Assembly: GCA_964643895.1 (NCBI GenBank)
Contig: CAZXUE010000016.1
Span: forward strand, 1-19,294
Direction of reading: 5' to 3'
Source of the DNA: UBA7683 sp964643895
GTDB taxonomy: Bacteria; Patescibacteriota; Saccharimonadia; Saccharimonadales; UBA7683
Length of the DNA: 19,294 nucleotides
The position numbers and the translations under genes are program-made. Below, one piece after another: positions 12,758 through 19,294 of the stretch (within the stretch, counting starts at the first letter, position 1; each line of letters starts with the position of its first letter). A model generated the notes under the pieces. That model saw only the letters and a program-made list of their open reading frames with translations. It searched no databases and was not told where the DNA came from.

Positions 12758-13525
12758 ATGACTTACAATAAGTATATGGATCAATCCCCTCCCCTACCCA
12801 TCAAGAAAAAGAGGTTCAAACGGATGGTGAATGCGCTACTGCTTGCGCTTGCTCTGATTGCGGGCATGTATGCTCTCGATGTGCAGCAGCATACCGAAGA
12901 GCTACCAGCCGAAACATATACGGCTACCACTAAAAAGACCAATGACGAGGCGTTCCAGCAGTATCAAAACGCAAGTGAAGCCCTGAATGCGTTATTGGTA
13001 AAAGGGCGGGCGCCCAAGACAGGCTACAGCCGTGATCAGTTTGGAAATGGCTGGGAAGGAACGAATAGCTGCAACACCAGAAATCAGATTTTACAGCGAG
13101 ATCTACAGAACGTTCAGCTCGGTGATGGCTGCACAGTGCTTTCAGGAACGCTCAACGATCAGTATACCGGGCAGATTATTCAATTTATCCGCGGGCAGGA
13201 CACTAGTGATAAGATACAGATAGATCACGTCGTGGCACTTTCTGACGCCTGGCAAAAAGGCGCGCAACAACTTGCGCCCGAGCTTCGTCGGCAGCTCGCC
13301 AACGATCCGCTCAACTTACTTGCTGTTGATGGCAGTGCCAACCAAAAGAAAAGCGACGGAGATACCCCAACCTGGCTTCCGCCCAATAAACCCTTCCGCT
13401 GCGCCTACGTTGCTCGTCAGATCAGCGTCAAACTCAAGTACACCCTCTGGGTTACAGCCGCCGAAAAAACCGCCATGCAAAATATCCTTAAGACTTGCCC
13501 CGAACAGCTACTGGTTCGAAGTTAG
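12758..13525 (+). CDS. Membrane-anchored or secreted HNH-type nuclease (DUF1524/GmrSD C-terminal-like)
   Basis: 255 residues from the ATG at 12758. Seen: a basic N terminus (KKKRFKR), a single hydrophobic segment (about 24-40) acting as signal anchor or signal peptide, a linker, then a His-Asn-His-type nuclease domain (about 85-250): GYSRDQFGNGW, IQIDHVVALSDAW with Asp156-His157, ANDPLNLLAVDGSANQKKSD with Asn186/Asn195, and WLPPNKPFRCAY. Four cysteines (105, 125, 215, 247) suggest disulfides, consistent with an exported enzyme. An alternative ATG at 12776 lies exactly seven bases after TACAAT (12764-12769), matching the leaderless spacing of other genes, and may be the true start. Degrading extracellular DNA for uptake fits the ComEC and pilus genes. 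Its end overlaps ruvC by 18 bases, tail to tail. Confidence 0.88.
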   Translation: MTYNKYMDQSPPLPIKKKRFKRMVNALLLALALIAGMYALDVQQHTEELPAETYTATTKKTNDEAFQQYQNASEALNALLVKGRAPKTGYSRDQFGNGWEGTNSCNTRNQILQRDLQNVQLGDGCTVLSGTLNDQYTGQIIQFIRGQDTSDKIQIDHVVALSDAWQKGAQQLAPELRRQLANDPLNLLAVDGSANQKKSDGDTPTWLPPNKPFRCAYVARQISVKLKYTLWVTAAEKTAMQNILKTCPEQLLVRS

Positions 13526-13987
13526 TGATGGTGCATATGTTAGTGCGGCAGCTAAAGCGTCAGCGCAATCGTCGGGTTTGGGGATTTCTTTTAGGCCAAG
13601 CATGATGCGTACCATCTCTTGTATTTGCTTTTTGTCAGCCTTGCCGTAACCAGTAATTGCCTGTTTAATTTGCAGAGGTGTGAACTCAGCAAGCTTAAGT
13701 TGATACTGCTCTCCAAGCAGTAAAATCACTCCCCTAGCCTGCGAAACGCTCATGGCAGTGGTAACGTTGCGCGCAAAAAAGAGCTGTTCGACAACCATAA
13801 CCTGAGGTTTGGCTTGAGCTATAATCTCTTTTAGCTCATTATAAATAGTAAGTAGCCTCTCCTGTGTTGGCTGATGCGCTGGAGTGCGAATAACGCCCGC
13901 ATCGACCATCATTTTTTTGGCACCATCAACATCAATAACACCAAAACCGACAATGCCCGTTCCAGGATCAATGCCTAATATCCGCAT
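13508..13987 (-). CDS. ruvC: Holliday junction resolvase RuvC
   Basis: Dimeric endonuclease that resolves four-way junctions moved by RuvAB. 159 residues, normal length. Seen: RNase H-like start MRILGIDPGTGIVGFGVID with catalytic Asp7, Glu67 in VVEQLFFARN, the DNA-contacting region PLQIKQAITGYGKADKKQ, and the C-terminal pair Asp140/Asp143 in KPDDCADALAAAL, so all four metal ligands are present. It starts inside the last 13 bases of the upstream inositol-phosphatase-like gene, implying translational coupling, and its last 18 bases overlap the convergent nuclease gene. Confidence 0.98.
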   Translation of the reverse strand: MRILGIDPGTGIVGFGVIDVDGAKKMMVDAGVIRTPAHQPTQERLLTIYNELKEIIAQAKPQVMVVEQLFFARNVTTAMSVSQARGVILLLGEQYQLKLAEFTPLQIKQAITGYGKADKKQIQEMVRIMLGLKEIPKPDDCADALAAALTYAPSLTSNQ

Positions 13988-14769
13988 GTTTTTATCAGCT
14001 CCAGAAGTTGCTCATGTACAGCACCGTTACTTACCAATATCCCATCACCCCACTCGTTATATTTTCTATCTACACCGTTCAAGTCAGTCGCCTTGCCGCC
14101 AGCTTCTTGGATAAGGAGTGATATAGCTGCTGCGTCCCAAGGAGAGCCATACGGCATAAAGGCTGCCAACATGCTGCCTTCCAAAATTGCTAAGGCCATG
14201 TAGGTATAACTTGGCATGGAGATGAGCTTAACTCCCATGCTTTTCAGGCGTTTATGGATTTCCGCTGTCGTACTTGAGTTGTCAGTTTTGTCCGCCTGCG
14301 CAAAAATATAGCCGTGCTTAAATTCATGTATGGGTTTAACAGCGAGCTTCTCCCCATTCAAATATGAACCGCCACCTTTTATTGTCCAAAACAATCTCTT
14401 TAGATACGGGTCGTACACCACCGCAACCTGGACCTCACCACTTTTAACAAGCGAGAGACAAAACGTTGAGTTTGGCATGCCTAAATTAAACAGATTTGTT
14501 CCGTCTATCGGGTCTACTACCCAAACGGTATCAAACTCAGGATTACTACTCTCCTCTTCGCCCAGTATTCCATGGTCAGAAAAGTTTGCTCTTACCTCTT
14601 CGATCACCATTCGATTAATTTCGGTATCTGCCTCGGTAACTGGGGAGTTTTTCTCTTTCCAGGTTGTAATTAATGCTTCGGAACGAAAATGCTTTGACAT
14701 TACTGCTCCCGCTTTTTGGGCAATGTTTTTAGCAAATTCAAGATAGTTAGCGAGATCTTCTGTATCCAT
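13975..14769 (-). CDS. Inositol monophosphatase-family (SuhB-like) phosphatase
   Basis: A 264-residue Mg2+-dependent phosphatase fold. Seen: NSPVTEADTEINR, the metal-binding GEEES with Glu71/Glu72, the signature WVVDPIDGTNLF with Asp86 and Asp89, and GSPWDAAAISLLIQEAGG with Asp212, so the active site is complete. Members act on inositol phosphate, 3'-phosphoadenosine phosphate, NADP or sugar phosphates; the sequence alone does not choose among these. A TATACT -10 ends nine bases before the ATG with no Shine-Dalgarno. It leads a two-gene unit with ruvC. Confidence 0.9.
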   Translation of the reverse strand: MDTEDLANYLEFAKNIAQKAGAVMSKHFRSEALITTWKEKNSPVTEADTEINRMVIEEVRANFSDHGILGEEESSNPEFDTVWVVDPIDGTNLFNLGMPNSTFCLSLVKSGEVQVAVVYDPYLKRLFWTIKGGGSYLNGEKLAVKPIHEFKHGYIFAQADKTDNSSTTAEIHKRLKSMGVKLISMPSYTYMALAILEGSMLAAFMPYGSPWDAAAISLLIQEAGGKATDLNGVDRKYNEWGDGILVSNGAVHEQLLELIKTCGY

Positions 14770-14778
14770 TACACATTA

Positions 14779-14784
14779 AGTATA
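14779..14784 (-). promoter_or_regulatory. -10 element for the SuhB-like gene
   Basis: TATACT on the minus strand, nine bases before the ATG at 14769 and just downstream of the terminator hairpin of the preceding gene. Predicted leader about 3 bases. Confidence 0.55.
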
Positions 14785-14790
14785 GCTGAA

Positions 14791-14818
14791 GATAAAGAAA
14801 GCCCCGAGATTTCGGGGC
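14791..14818 (-). terminator. Intrinsic terminator of the lamin-tail gene
   Basis: On the minus strand GCCCCGA-AATC-TCGGGGC (14818-14801) is a perfect 7-base stem with a 4-base loop, followed by TTTCTTTATC. It lies 21 bases after the lamin-tail stop and separates that gene from the SuhB-like unit. Confidence 0.85.
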
Positions 14819-14839
14819 GTTGGCTGGGGTTTTAATGTA

Positions 14840-16435
14840 TTAGCCAGGAGGCCGGCCACGTATTTTGCTGTCGCGAATTTTGCGTATGTAGTTTTGTAGA
14901 TCTGCTCTATATTCGTAAGCACCATAGCCGAGCAAGGCTGTGAGTACAGTAAGAATGAGTATGGCGTTGAGCTTGAAACGGCTACCTATGCCGCCACTTG
15001 CCTGTTGATCTGCCAGCTGCGCAGGAGTTGATGCAGCTGCCAAAATTTTGCGGCAACGATTGGTTTCCGAGTTGCGTTCCTGGCCTGGCGCACAAGGTTT
15101 TAACTCCGTACTGGCAGTTGTAATTTTTCTGCAGCGATTAGTTGCAAGGTTACGCTCTTGGTCAGGAGCACACGGCGTGAGTGTTGTAGCAGCAGTTGTA
15201 ATTTTGCGGCATCTGTTTGTAGCCGGATTTCGTTCTTGATCCTCATCACATGGCGTAAGAGTAGCCGTGGCAGTCTCGATATTTTTACAGCGGTTGGTTG
15301 CCGGGTTGCGATACTTTCCCTCAGGACACTCTGCAAGTGTTTCGCCACCCCCTTTGCCAGCCTCAACCTCTTCAAAAAGCATTGTCTGATTTTCGGCACC
15401 CGGGGTTGGCTGATCGCTGACTACGCCTCTATATGAACCTGTCTCGAAATTGGCGGTTTGGCCAGAGTACGCCGTCGGGTATTCGTATACTGTTTGCAAA
15501 CCGTCAGATTGCACAAGCACGACTGATCCTGCAGTGTTTCGGATGACGCCGCTCGTGAAGGCCATGACTAAGTAAGACCCGGGCAGCATCTCTTGCTCCG
15601 GCAATATCCGCTGCGAACCGCCGTTTATACTCAATTGGCAGAGTTGTGCGGTCATGGTAGAAGGGGAGTTATTACGAAATTCAATGTATTCCTGCCCATT
15701 CAAGTTTGGCTGGGCTGAAATTTCTGATACTTCAAGCTGGCAGACTTTTATGAGCTGGCAGGTCCCATCACCAATTACTTCATAACCCATAGGGGGCACC
15801 ACCTGGATACCTTCAATGTTTGAACAAACATCTGGCACATCCTCAACTATTCCACCGCCAGTTGGTGAGGGTGTGGCACCCTGAAAATCCATCAAGTTAT
15901 TATCGGTATCCTGAAAAAAGCCGTCTGCGTTCACCGCACGCGAAATGGTTTCTTCTTTCGCAACAGCTTGGGCAGCTTGCCCTTCCGGGTGCGCTGCCGT
16001 TCCCCATCCAACTGTATCGATAACCTGGTTGTTCAGCAATATTTGTACGTGTCCTCCCCCGTCGCTCAGACCGGAGTTAGCAAAGCTTGCATCGGCTTCA
16101 AGCTGATATCCAGACTGCTTGAGCAATAAGTAGCCGTGGCTTTTAAGTGATGTTCCGAGAAGCGATGGCGTAAGCACCAACGGGGATCCGCTACTGTTGG
16201 CTGCAGAAAAATACACAACCTGAAAGGAGTTCAGACTCACCGCTTGATCGGTTGGGTTATAGATTTCAATAAACTCTTCAGTTTTTGCTGTAGCCGATTG
16301 CGGCTGCACTTCAGTTATCAGCAGCAGCGGCGAAGCAGCCTGAGCATGTACATTCGCAAACGGGATAAGCAACAGGCCGGTAAGTAATACCGCTAACTGC
16401 ATGATACCTAATTGTACGGCATGCCCCTTTGCCAT
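14840..16435 (-). CDS. Lamin-tail-domain surface protein with Cys repeats and C-terminal membrane anchor
   Basis: 531 residues. Seen in order: a signal peptide (hydrophobic 9-25, likely cut near VHAQA); a lamin-tail domain (about 36-165) with LLLITEVQPQ, EEFIEIYNP and GWGTAAHPEG; a Cys-containing linker; a second lamin-tail-like domain (about 228-345) with LEVSEISAQPNLNGQEYIEF; four tandem 26-residue repeats (367-470); one membrane helix (about 490-506, LNAILILTVLTALLGYGAYE); and a basic cytoplasmic tail. Extracytoplasmic, membrane-tethered topology is clear. Bacterial lamin-tail proteins are often exported and linked to nucleic-acid or surface binding; an adhesin or DNA-capture role here is inference. 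A weak TAGCAT -10 lies seven bases before the start. Monocistronic, with its own terminator. Confidence 0.88.
   Translation of the reverse strand: MAKGHAVQLGIMQLAVLLTGLLLIPFANVHAQAASPLLLITEVQPQSATAKTEEFIEIYNPTDQAVSLNSFQVVYFSAANSSGSPLVLTPSLLGTSLKSHGYLLLKQSGYQLEADASFANSGLSDGGGHVQILLNNQVIDTVGWGTAAHPEGQAAQAVAKEETISRAVNADGFFQDTDNNLMDFQGATPSPTGGGIVEDVPDVCSNIEGIQVVPPMGYEVIGDGTCQLIKVCQLEVSEISAQPNLNGQEYIEFRNNSPSTMTAQLCQLSINGGSQRILPEQEMLPGSYLVMAFTSGVIRNTAGSVVLVQSDGLQTVYEYPTAYSGQTANFETGSYRGVVSDQPTPGAENQTMLFEEVEAGKGGGETLAECPEGKYRNPATNRCKNIETATATLTPCDEDQERNPATNRCRKITTAATTLTPCAPDQERNLATNRCRKITTASTELKPCAPGQERNSETNRCRKILAAASTPAQLADQQASGGIGSRFKLNAILILTVLTALLGYGAYEYRADLQNYIRKIRDSKIRGRPPG
15026..15337 (-). repeat. 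Four tandem 78-base coding repeats (26 aa, two Cys each)
   Basis: Residues 367-470 of the lamin-tail protein. Each 26-residue unit follows LxPCxxxQERNxxTNRCRKI plus a Thr/Ala-rich spacer; Cys at unit positions 4 and 17. The first unit is the most diverged (KYRNPATNRCKN), the last ends with LAAAST. Confidence 0.9.
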
Positions 16436-16556
16436 AGTTCTTATGCTAGCGTGTAAATCTTAAAAAGTTCTTAACTCTCGCAAAATATATATGTAATATG
16501 AAATGCCGGGTTCGCATATGCTACCCGATTTCACGGCTTCGTTCGAGATAATACTT
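16436..16556. other. 121-base gap between yebC and the lamin-tail gene
   Basis: No gene seen. AT-rich near the lamin-tail start, with only a weak TAGCAT (16443-16448, minus) as a -10 candidate, and no terminator hairpin after yebC. Confidence 0.4.
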
Positions 16557-17273
16557 TTACTCGGTCAGGAGATCAAAATTACTGTGTACATTGGTTACGT
16601 CATCGAGATCATCAAGCGCATCAAGTACCTTCATGATTTTGCGCTCAACTTCGGCATCGGTAATCTCGATTACATTGTTTGGCACATACTGCAAGCCAGC
16701 ATCGCCCACCTCAAGACCAGCTGCCTTCAGTTCGTTATTTACCTTCGAAAGATCGGTGGCCGCAGTGTATACAATAATTTCCCCATCTTCTTCAACGGCA
16801 TCTTCGGCACCGGCATCAAGTACGTCCAGGAGTGCATCTTCACCACTTGCCGCCTCTCTGATAACGCCCTTACGGGTAAACTGAAAGGCTACACTGCCTG
16901 GCTCGGCCATGGTGCCGCCATTTTTAGTTAATGCGGTACGTACATCAGGATAGGTTCGATTTTTATTATCAGTGGCTGCTTCAATAATAATGCCTATACC
17001 GCCCGGACCGTAGCCTTCGTACACCACTTCCTCAAGTTGTGCTGCACTTTTATCGGCCACACGGTCGATAGCTCTCTGAATATTAGCAAGGGGCATATTA
17101 GCAGCTTTGGCCCGCTCTATAGCAAGCGCCAAGGCAGAGTTAGTTGTCGGATCGGTACCAGCTCGTGCTGCAATAGCAATTTGGTTACCCATTTTTGTAA
17201 ACACCGCGCCGCGCTTGGCATCGGTTGCCTCTTTCTGCCGCTTAATGGTAGACCATTTACTGTGTCCTGACAT
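16557..17273 (-). CDS. yebC: YebC/PmpR family protein
   Basis: 238 residues, full length. Seen: MSGHSKWSTIKRQKEATDAK, KRGAVFTKM, the acidic central domain with YEGYGPGGIGIIIEAATDNKN, FTRKGVI, and the C-terminal TNVHSNFD. The family has been described as DNA-binding transcriptional regulators and, more recently, as ribosome-associated factors that help translation through difficult sequences. yebC next to ruvC/ruvA/ruvB is a widespread gene neighbourhood, loosened here by other genes. GGAG five bases before the ATG is a good Shine-Dalgarno, and a TGC-TACAAT -10 (17299-17304) sits in the end of comEC. Confidence 0.97.
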   Translation of the reverse strand: MSGHSKWSTIKRQKEATDAKRGAVFTKMGNQIAIAARAGTDPTTNSALALAIERAKAANMPLANIQRAIDRVADKSAAQLEEVVYEGYGPGGIGIIIEAATDNKNRTYPDVRTALTKNGGTMAEPGSVAFQFTRKGVIREAASGEDALLDVLDAGAEDAVEEDGEIIVYTAATDLSKVNNELKAAGLEVGDAGLQYVPNNVIEITDAEVERKIMKVLDALDDLDDVTNVHSNFDLLTE

Positions 17274-17296
17274 AGCACTCCGTATTTATCTTTTCT

Positions 17297-18748
17297 CTAT
17301 TGTAGCAGATAATCGGCCTCTGTTAAAGATTGCTTCTGGCGTCGTTTTACCAAAACCTGTAGTACTCGCATACCGAGCAGAATAAACCCAAAAGCAACCA
17401 TCATTCGCAGAGCCGATAGAGAGATTGCTAGCTTCGCGAAAGAAAGCTGGCTGAGATACTCGATAATCCATATCTGCAAAGCTAAAAGTGATTGCGGAAA
17501 TAAAGCCATAGCCGCCGCAAGCGATGGTACGAAGAGCGCTAAACAACCTGCCATAAAAACCCCGAGCATAATGAGCGGGATTAACGGCAGCACTAATATA
17601 TTAGCAAGCGGCGCAATCACCGAAACTTCACCAAACAGATACAAGACATACGGCAATGTCAGTAATTGCGCACTGAGCGTTTCGATTAAAATGCCCACCA
17701 GCATTGGAGGCGGCTTATCATGAAAAAACACTTCGCTCAGAAGCGGCGCCAGCATCAATACACCGGCAAACGCGAGAAACGAAAGATACCAACCCGGATC
17801 GCCCCAGATGTACAGCGGATTCGCAAGGCCGGTAAGTGCGCCGCTCAAAAGTAGCAGCACACTTGGCTGAAATCTTCTCCCAAAATACCAGGCCAGCAAG
17901 CTAAACACGCACACGACCGCCGCTCGGTTAATAGATGGGCTTCCGCCAGCCACGGCGATAAATCCCGCCAGCAGCAAACCGGCCGCAACCACCGACTGGT
18001 AGGCCGAATGCTTGCCAAGAAGCTTTCGCACCGCCTGCACAATAATCGTAAGATTGTAGCCACTCACGGCGATGATGTGTGTCAGGCCAGTCATGGCCAG
18101 TTGATCACTCAGCATCTGCGGAATATTAGCCCTCAAACCAACAAGATAGCCAAGACCAAGTGTACTATACGGTTCGTCAAGCACTCCGTTTGTGGCCGCA
18201 AAAAACTTGCTTCGGAAACTTTCCAGCCAACTCGTATTTTTCTCCAACACTCCAACTTTTGCTGCCGAAAGGTAACCCTGTCGCGACGTGCCTTTGGCCG
18301 AACGCAGCCGAGCACTCACAGCTACCCGATCTCCGCGGTGCACCACAACATCTTGATAGGTTGAAACCTGTAAATTGCCCGGCAACTGGTTTTTACCGAG
18401 TACAACACTATCCACCATAAACTCCAGCTGCCCGCGCCGGTTCTTGCCCGCGTCGTCCGCCACCCGCGCAAACACAGTGATTGGGGTATCATACAGCTTT
18501 TGGTATTGACCAACTTGGTTAAACAGCATACTACCGCGCCACATGCCAACCGTAAAGCTAACCACCAGCACCGCAAGTAGTGATATCAACCGGCGTTTTG
18601 GCACAAACAAAACAAGTGGCAAGACAAGCAGCCAAAACCACTCGAGCTGAATGCCGAGCTGCGCCACATATGTACCTGCCATCAGCGCAGAAAATCCTAC
18701 GCTCATCAGCGTCGTTCGTCGAAACTCAAGCCGCCGATACAGCACCAT
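17297..18748 (-). CDS. comEC: ComEC/Rec2 DNA-uptake channel, without metallo-beta-lactamase domain
   Basis: The inner-membrane channel that carries single-stranded DNA into the cell in natural transformation. 483 residues. Seen: N-terminal helices, an OB-like periplasmic region with ITVFARVADDAGKNRRGQLE, and the polytopic Competence domain with LGYLVGLRANIPQML and the hallmark LTHIIAVSGYNL, followed by several more helices. It ends with a short basic tail (RRQKQSLTEADYLLQ); the C-terminal metallo-beta-lactamase nuclease domain of long ComEC proteins (700-800 residues) is absent. Start ATG at 18748 is six bases after TAGTAT, a weak -10. It lies 23 bases after the MazG-like gene stop. Confidence 0.93.
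   Translation of the reverse strand: MVLYRRLEFRRTTLMSVGFSALMAGTYVAQLGIQLEWFWLLVLPLVLFVPKRRLISLLAVLVVSFTVGMWRGSMLFNQVGQYQKLYDTPITVFARVADDAGKNRRGQLEFMVDSVVLGKNQLPGNLQVSTYQDVVVHRGDRVAVSARLRSAKGTSRQGYLSAAKVGVLEKNTSWLESFRSKFFAATNGVLDEPYSTLGLGYLVGLRANIPQMLSDQLAMTGLTHIIAVSGYNLTIIVQAVRKLLGKHSAYQSVVAAGLLLAGFIAVAGGSPSINRAAVVCVFSLLAWYFGRRFQPSVLLLLSGALTGLANPLYIWGDPGWYLSFLAFAGVLMLAPLLSEVFFHDKPPPMLVGILIETLSAQLLTLPYVLYLFGEVSVIAPLANILVLPLIPLIMLGVFMAGCLALFVPSLAAAMALFPQSLLALQIWIIEYLSQLSFAKLAISLSALRMMVAFGFILLGMRVLQVLVKRRQKQSLTEADYLLQ
17299..17304 (-). promoter_or_regulatory. Extended -10 for yebC, overlapping the comEC stop
   Basis: TGC-TACAAT on the minus strand, sharing its last base region with the comEC TAG (17297-17299). 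Predicted leader about 20 bases, containing the GGAG ribosome site. Confidence 0.6.
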
Positions 18749-18754
18749 AGCTCG

Positions 18755-18760
18755 ATACTA
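18755..18760 (-). promoter_or_regulatory. Weak -10 candidate for comEC
   Basis: TAGTAT on the minus strand (4 of 6 to consensus, key positions kept), six bases before the comEC ATG; the spacing repeats that of ruvA and the bPH gene. Confidence 0.3.
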
Positions 18761-18771
18761 CGATCCAATTC

Positions 18772-19161
18772 TTAACAAATCTTTAACTTTGCTAAAAGGA
18801 CAGAAGGATCTTGAGAATATAGAGCTGTATCAAACGCCTCTTGTCTNNNNNNNNNNGTTTTGACATTCGCAGCCGCGAGATCAATACCATAGTACTCCGC
18901 TATGCGCACTACCTGAAAGATAACATCGACTAGCTCATCAGCAATTTTCTCGTCTGTCGCGGTGTAATTTGCATCGATTTTCTCACGATCGGAGAAGTAA
19001 TAACCCTCCCGGTTCATCACGAGCGCCGATAGTTGACCAACCTGCTTCGCCAGTTCAATCACAGCCCCTTCAACTCCCCACGGCCTGCCTTCGATTTCTT
19101 GAAACCGACTGACAGTTTTGCGAATATCGTTTAACGCACCGTCGAATGATTGAGATTTCAT
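18772..19161 (-). CDS. MazG-like pyrophosphohydrolase-fold protein, interrupted by assembly gap
   Basis: About 129 residues, with the gap after residue ~101. Seen: an N-terminal helix (FDGALNDIRKTVSRFQEIEG), GVEGAVIELAKQVGQLSALV as motif I, and EKIADELVDVIFQVVRIAEY as motif II. In motif I only Glu36 keeps the usual acidic positions; the others are Gln40 and Gln43, while motif II keeps Glu71/Asp75/Glu76/Asp79. It may be a variant subfamily or a protein with altered metal binding. The frame stays open across the 10 Ns to a TAA at 18772, suggesting the gap size is roughly right, but residues around it are unknown. It follows a HAD-type gene by 5 bases. Confidence 0.7.
   Translation of the reverse strand: MKSQSFDGALNDIRKTVSRFQEIEGRPWGVEGAVIELAKQVGQLSALVMNREGYYFSDREKIDANYTATDEKIADELVDVIFQVVRIAEYYGIDLAAANVKXXXXRQEAFDTALYSQDPSVLLAKLKIC
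18847..18856. other. Assembly gap (10 N)
   Basis: Ten undetermined bases inside the MazG-like gene. The true length of the missing sequence is unknown. Confidence 0.99.
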
Positions 19162-19166
19162 GAAAA

Positions 19167-19294
19167 CTAACTCAGGAGCCTTTTTACATCAGATACCGTG
19201 GTATAAACGTGCCCTTGAATACCGACACTTTGGGCAAGTTCAACAAGCTTTTGTTTATCATCAAAATAGATAATATCTTCTGGGTTTTCGCCTA
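19167..19294 (-). CDS. HAD-superfamily hydrolase, C-terminal part only
   Basis: The last ~42 codons of a gene whose start lies beyond the right edge. Seen: PEDIIYFDDKQKLVELAQSV followed by GIQGHVYTT and a TAG at 19167-19169. The IIYFDD...N/L-x-x-A-x-x-x-G pattern is HAD motif IV and the following helix of phosphoglycolate-phosphatase/epoxide-hydrolase-type HAD proteins. Substrate cannot be judged. The downstream MazG-like ATG is 5 bases after the stop, so they share an operon. Confidence 0.7.
   Translation of the reverse strand, partial: GENPEDIIYFDDKQKLVELAQSVGIQGHVYTTVSDVKRLLS

Noticed and set aside
15026..15337. Tandem 78-base units as a possible CRISPR or minisatellite array
   Set aside because: The units are in frame with the lamin-tail gene, have no conserved repeat/unique spacer pattern, and are explained as protein repeats.

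Overview
The window reads as a mostly minus-strand stretch of bacterial chromosome from a draft assembly: a run of 10 Ns at 18847-18856 marks a scaffold gap. Gene content (short pilB/pilC, a type IV pilin, a ComEC without nuclease domain, RecA, RecX, RuvA, RuvB, RuvC, YebC, small MazG-type enzymes, lamin-tail and PRC-barrel proteins, very tight gene packing) suggests a Patescibacteria/CPR genome, most likely Saccharibacteria. That placement is inference from gene style, not from a marker gene. TGA is used as a real stop (ruvA, the S51-like peptidase, two hypothetical genes), which argues against the recoded Gracilibacteria/Absconditabacteria.

Layout from left to right. (1) 1-2650, minus: type IV pilus assembly genes pilB-pilC. 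pilC is cut short, and the last ~70 bases at the window edge also encode, in another frame, a zinc-metalloprotease (M48-like) HExxH segment, so the edge looks like a junction. (2) 2650-3452: intergenic repeat-like element, then a plus-strand PRC-barrel protein. (3) 3587-7667, minus: a compact operon recA - mazG - RBBP9-like hydrolase - orf105 - S51-like peptidase - orf163 - recX, with 4-base ATGA overlaps at two junctions. (4) 7761-8162, plus: a pilin-like gene divergent from recA. (5) 8163-8677: ~515 bases without a credible gene, full of inverted repeats. (6) 8678-11980, minus: ruvA - EamA transporter - ruvB - bPH-domain membrane protein. (7) 12063-12614, minus: three small genes (47, 42 and 85 aa) downstream of a near-consensus promoter. 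(8) 12758-13525, plus: membrane-anchored or secreted HNH-type nuclease, convergent with and overlapping ruvC. (9) 13508-14769, minus: inositol-monophosphatase-family gene and ruvC. (10) 14840-16435, minus: a lamin-tail surface protein with four Cys-containing 26-residue repeats, followed by an intrinsic terminator. (11) 16557-18748, minus: comEC, then yebC. (12) 18772-19294, minus: end of a HAD-type hydrolase and a MazG-like protein interrupted by the gap.

Two themes connect the genes. The first is DNA uptake and processing: pilus motor, pilin, ComEC channel, extracytoplasmic nuclease, and a complete RecA/RecX/RuvABC recombination set. The second is translation style: several transcription-unit-leading genes have a -10 hexamer (TATAAT, TACAAT or TATACT) only 6-11 bases before the start codon, implying leaderless or nearly leaderless mRNAs, whereas operon-internal genes often carry Shine-Dalgarno sequences. 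No tRNA, rRNA, CRISPR array, insertion sequence or phage gene was seen.
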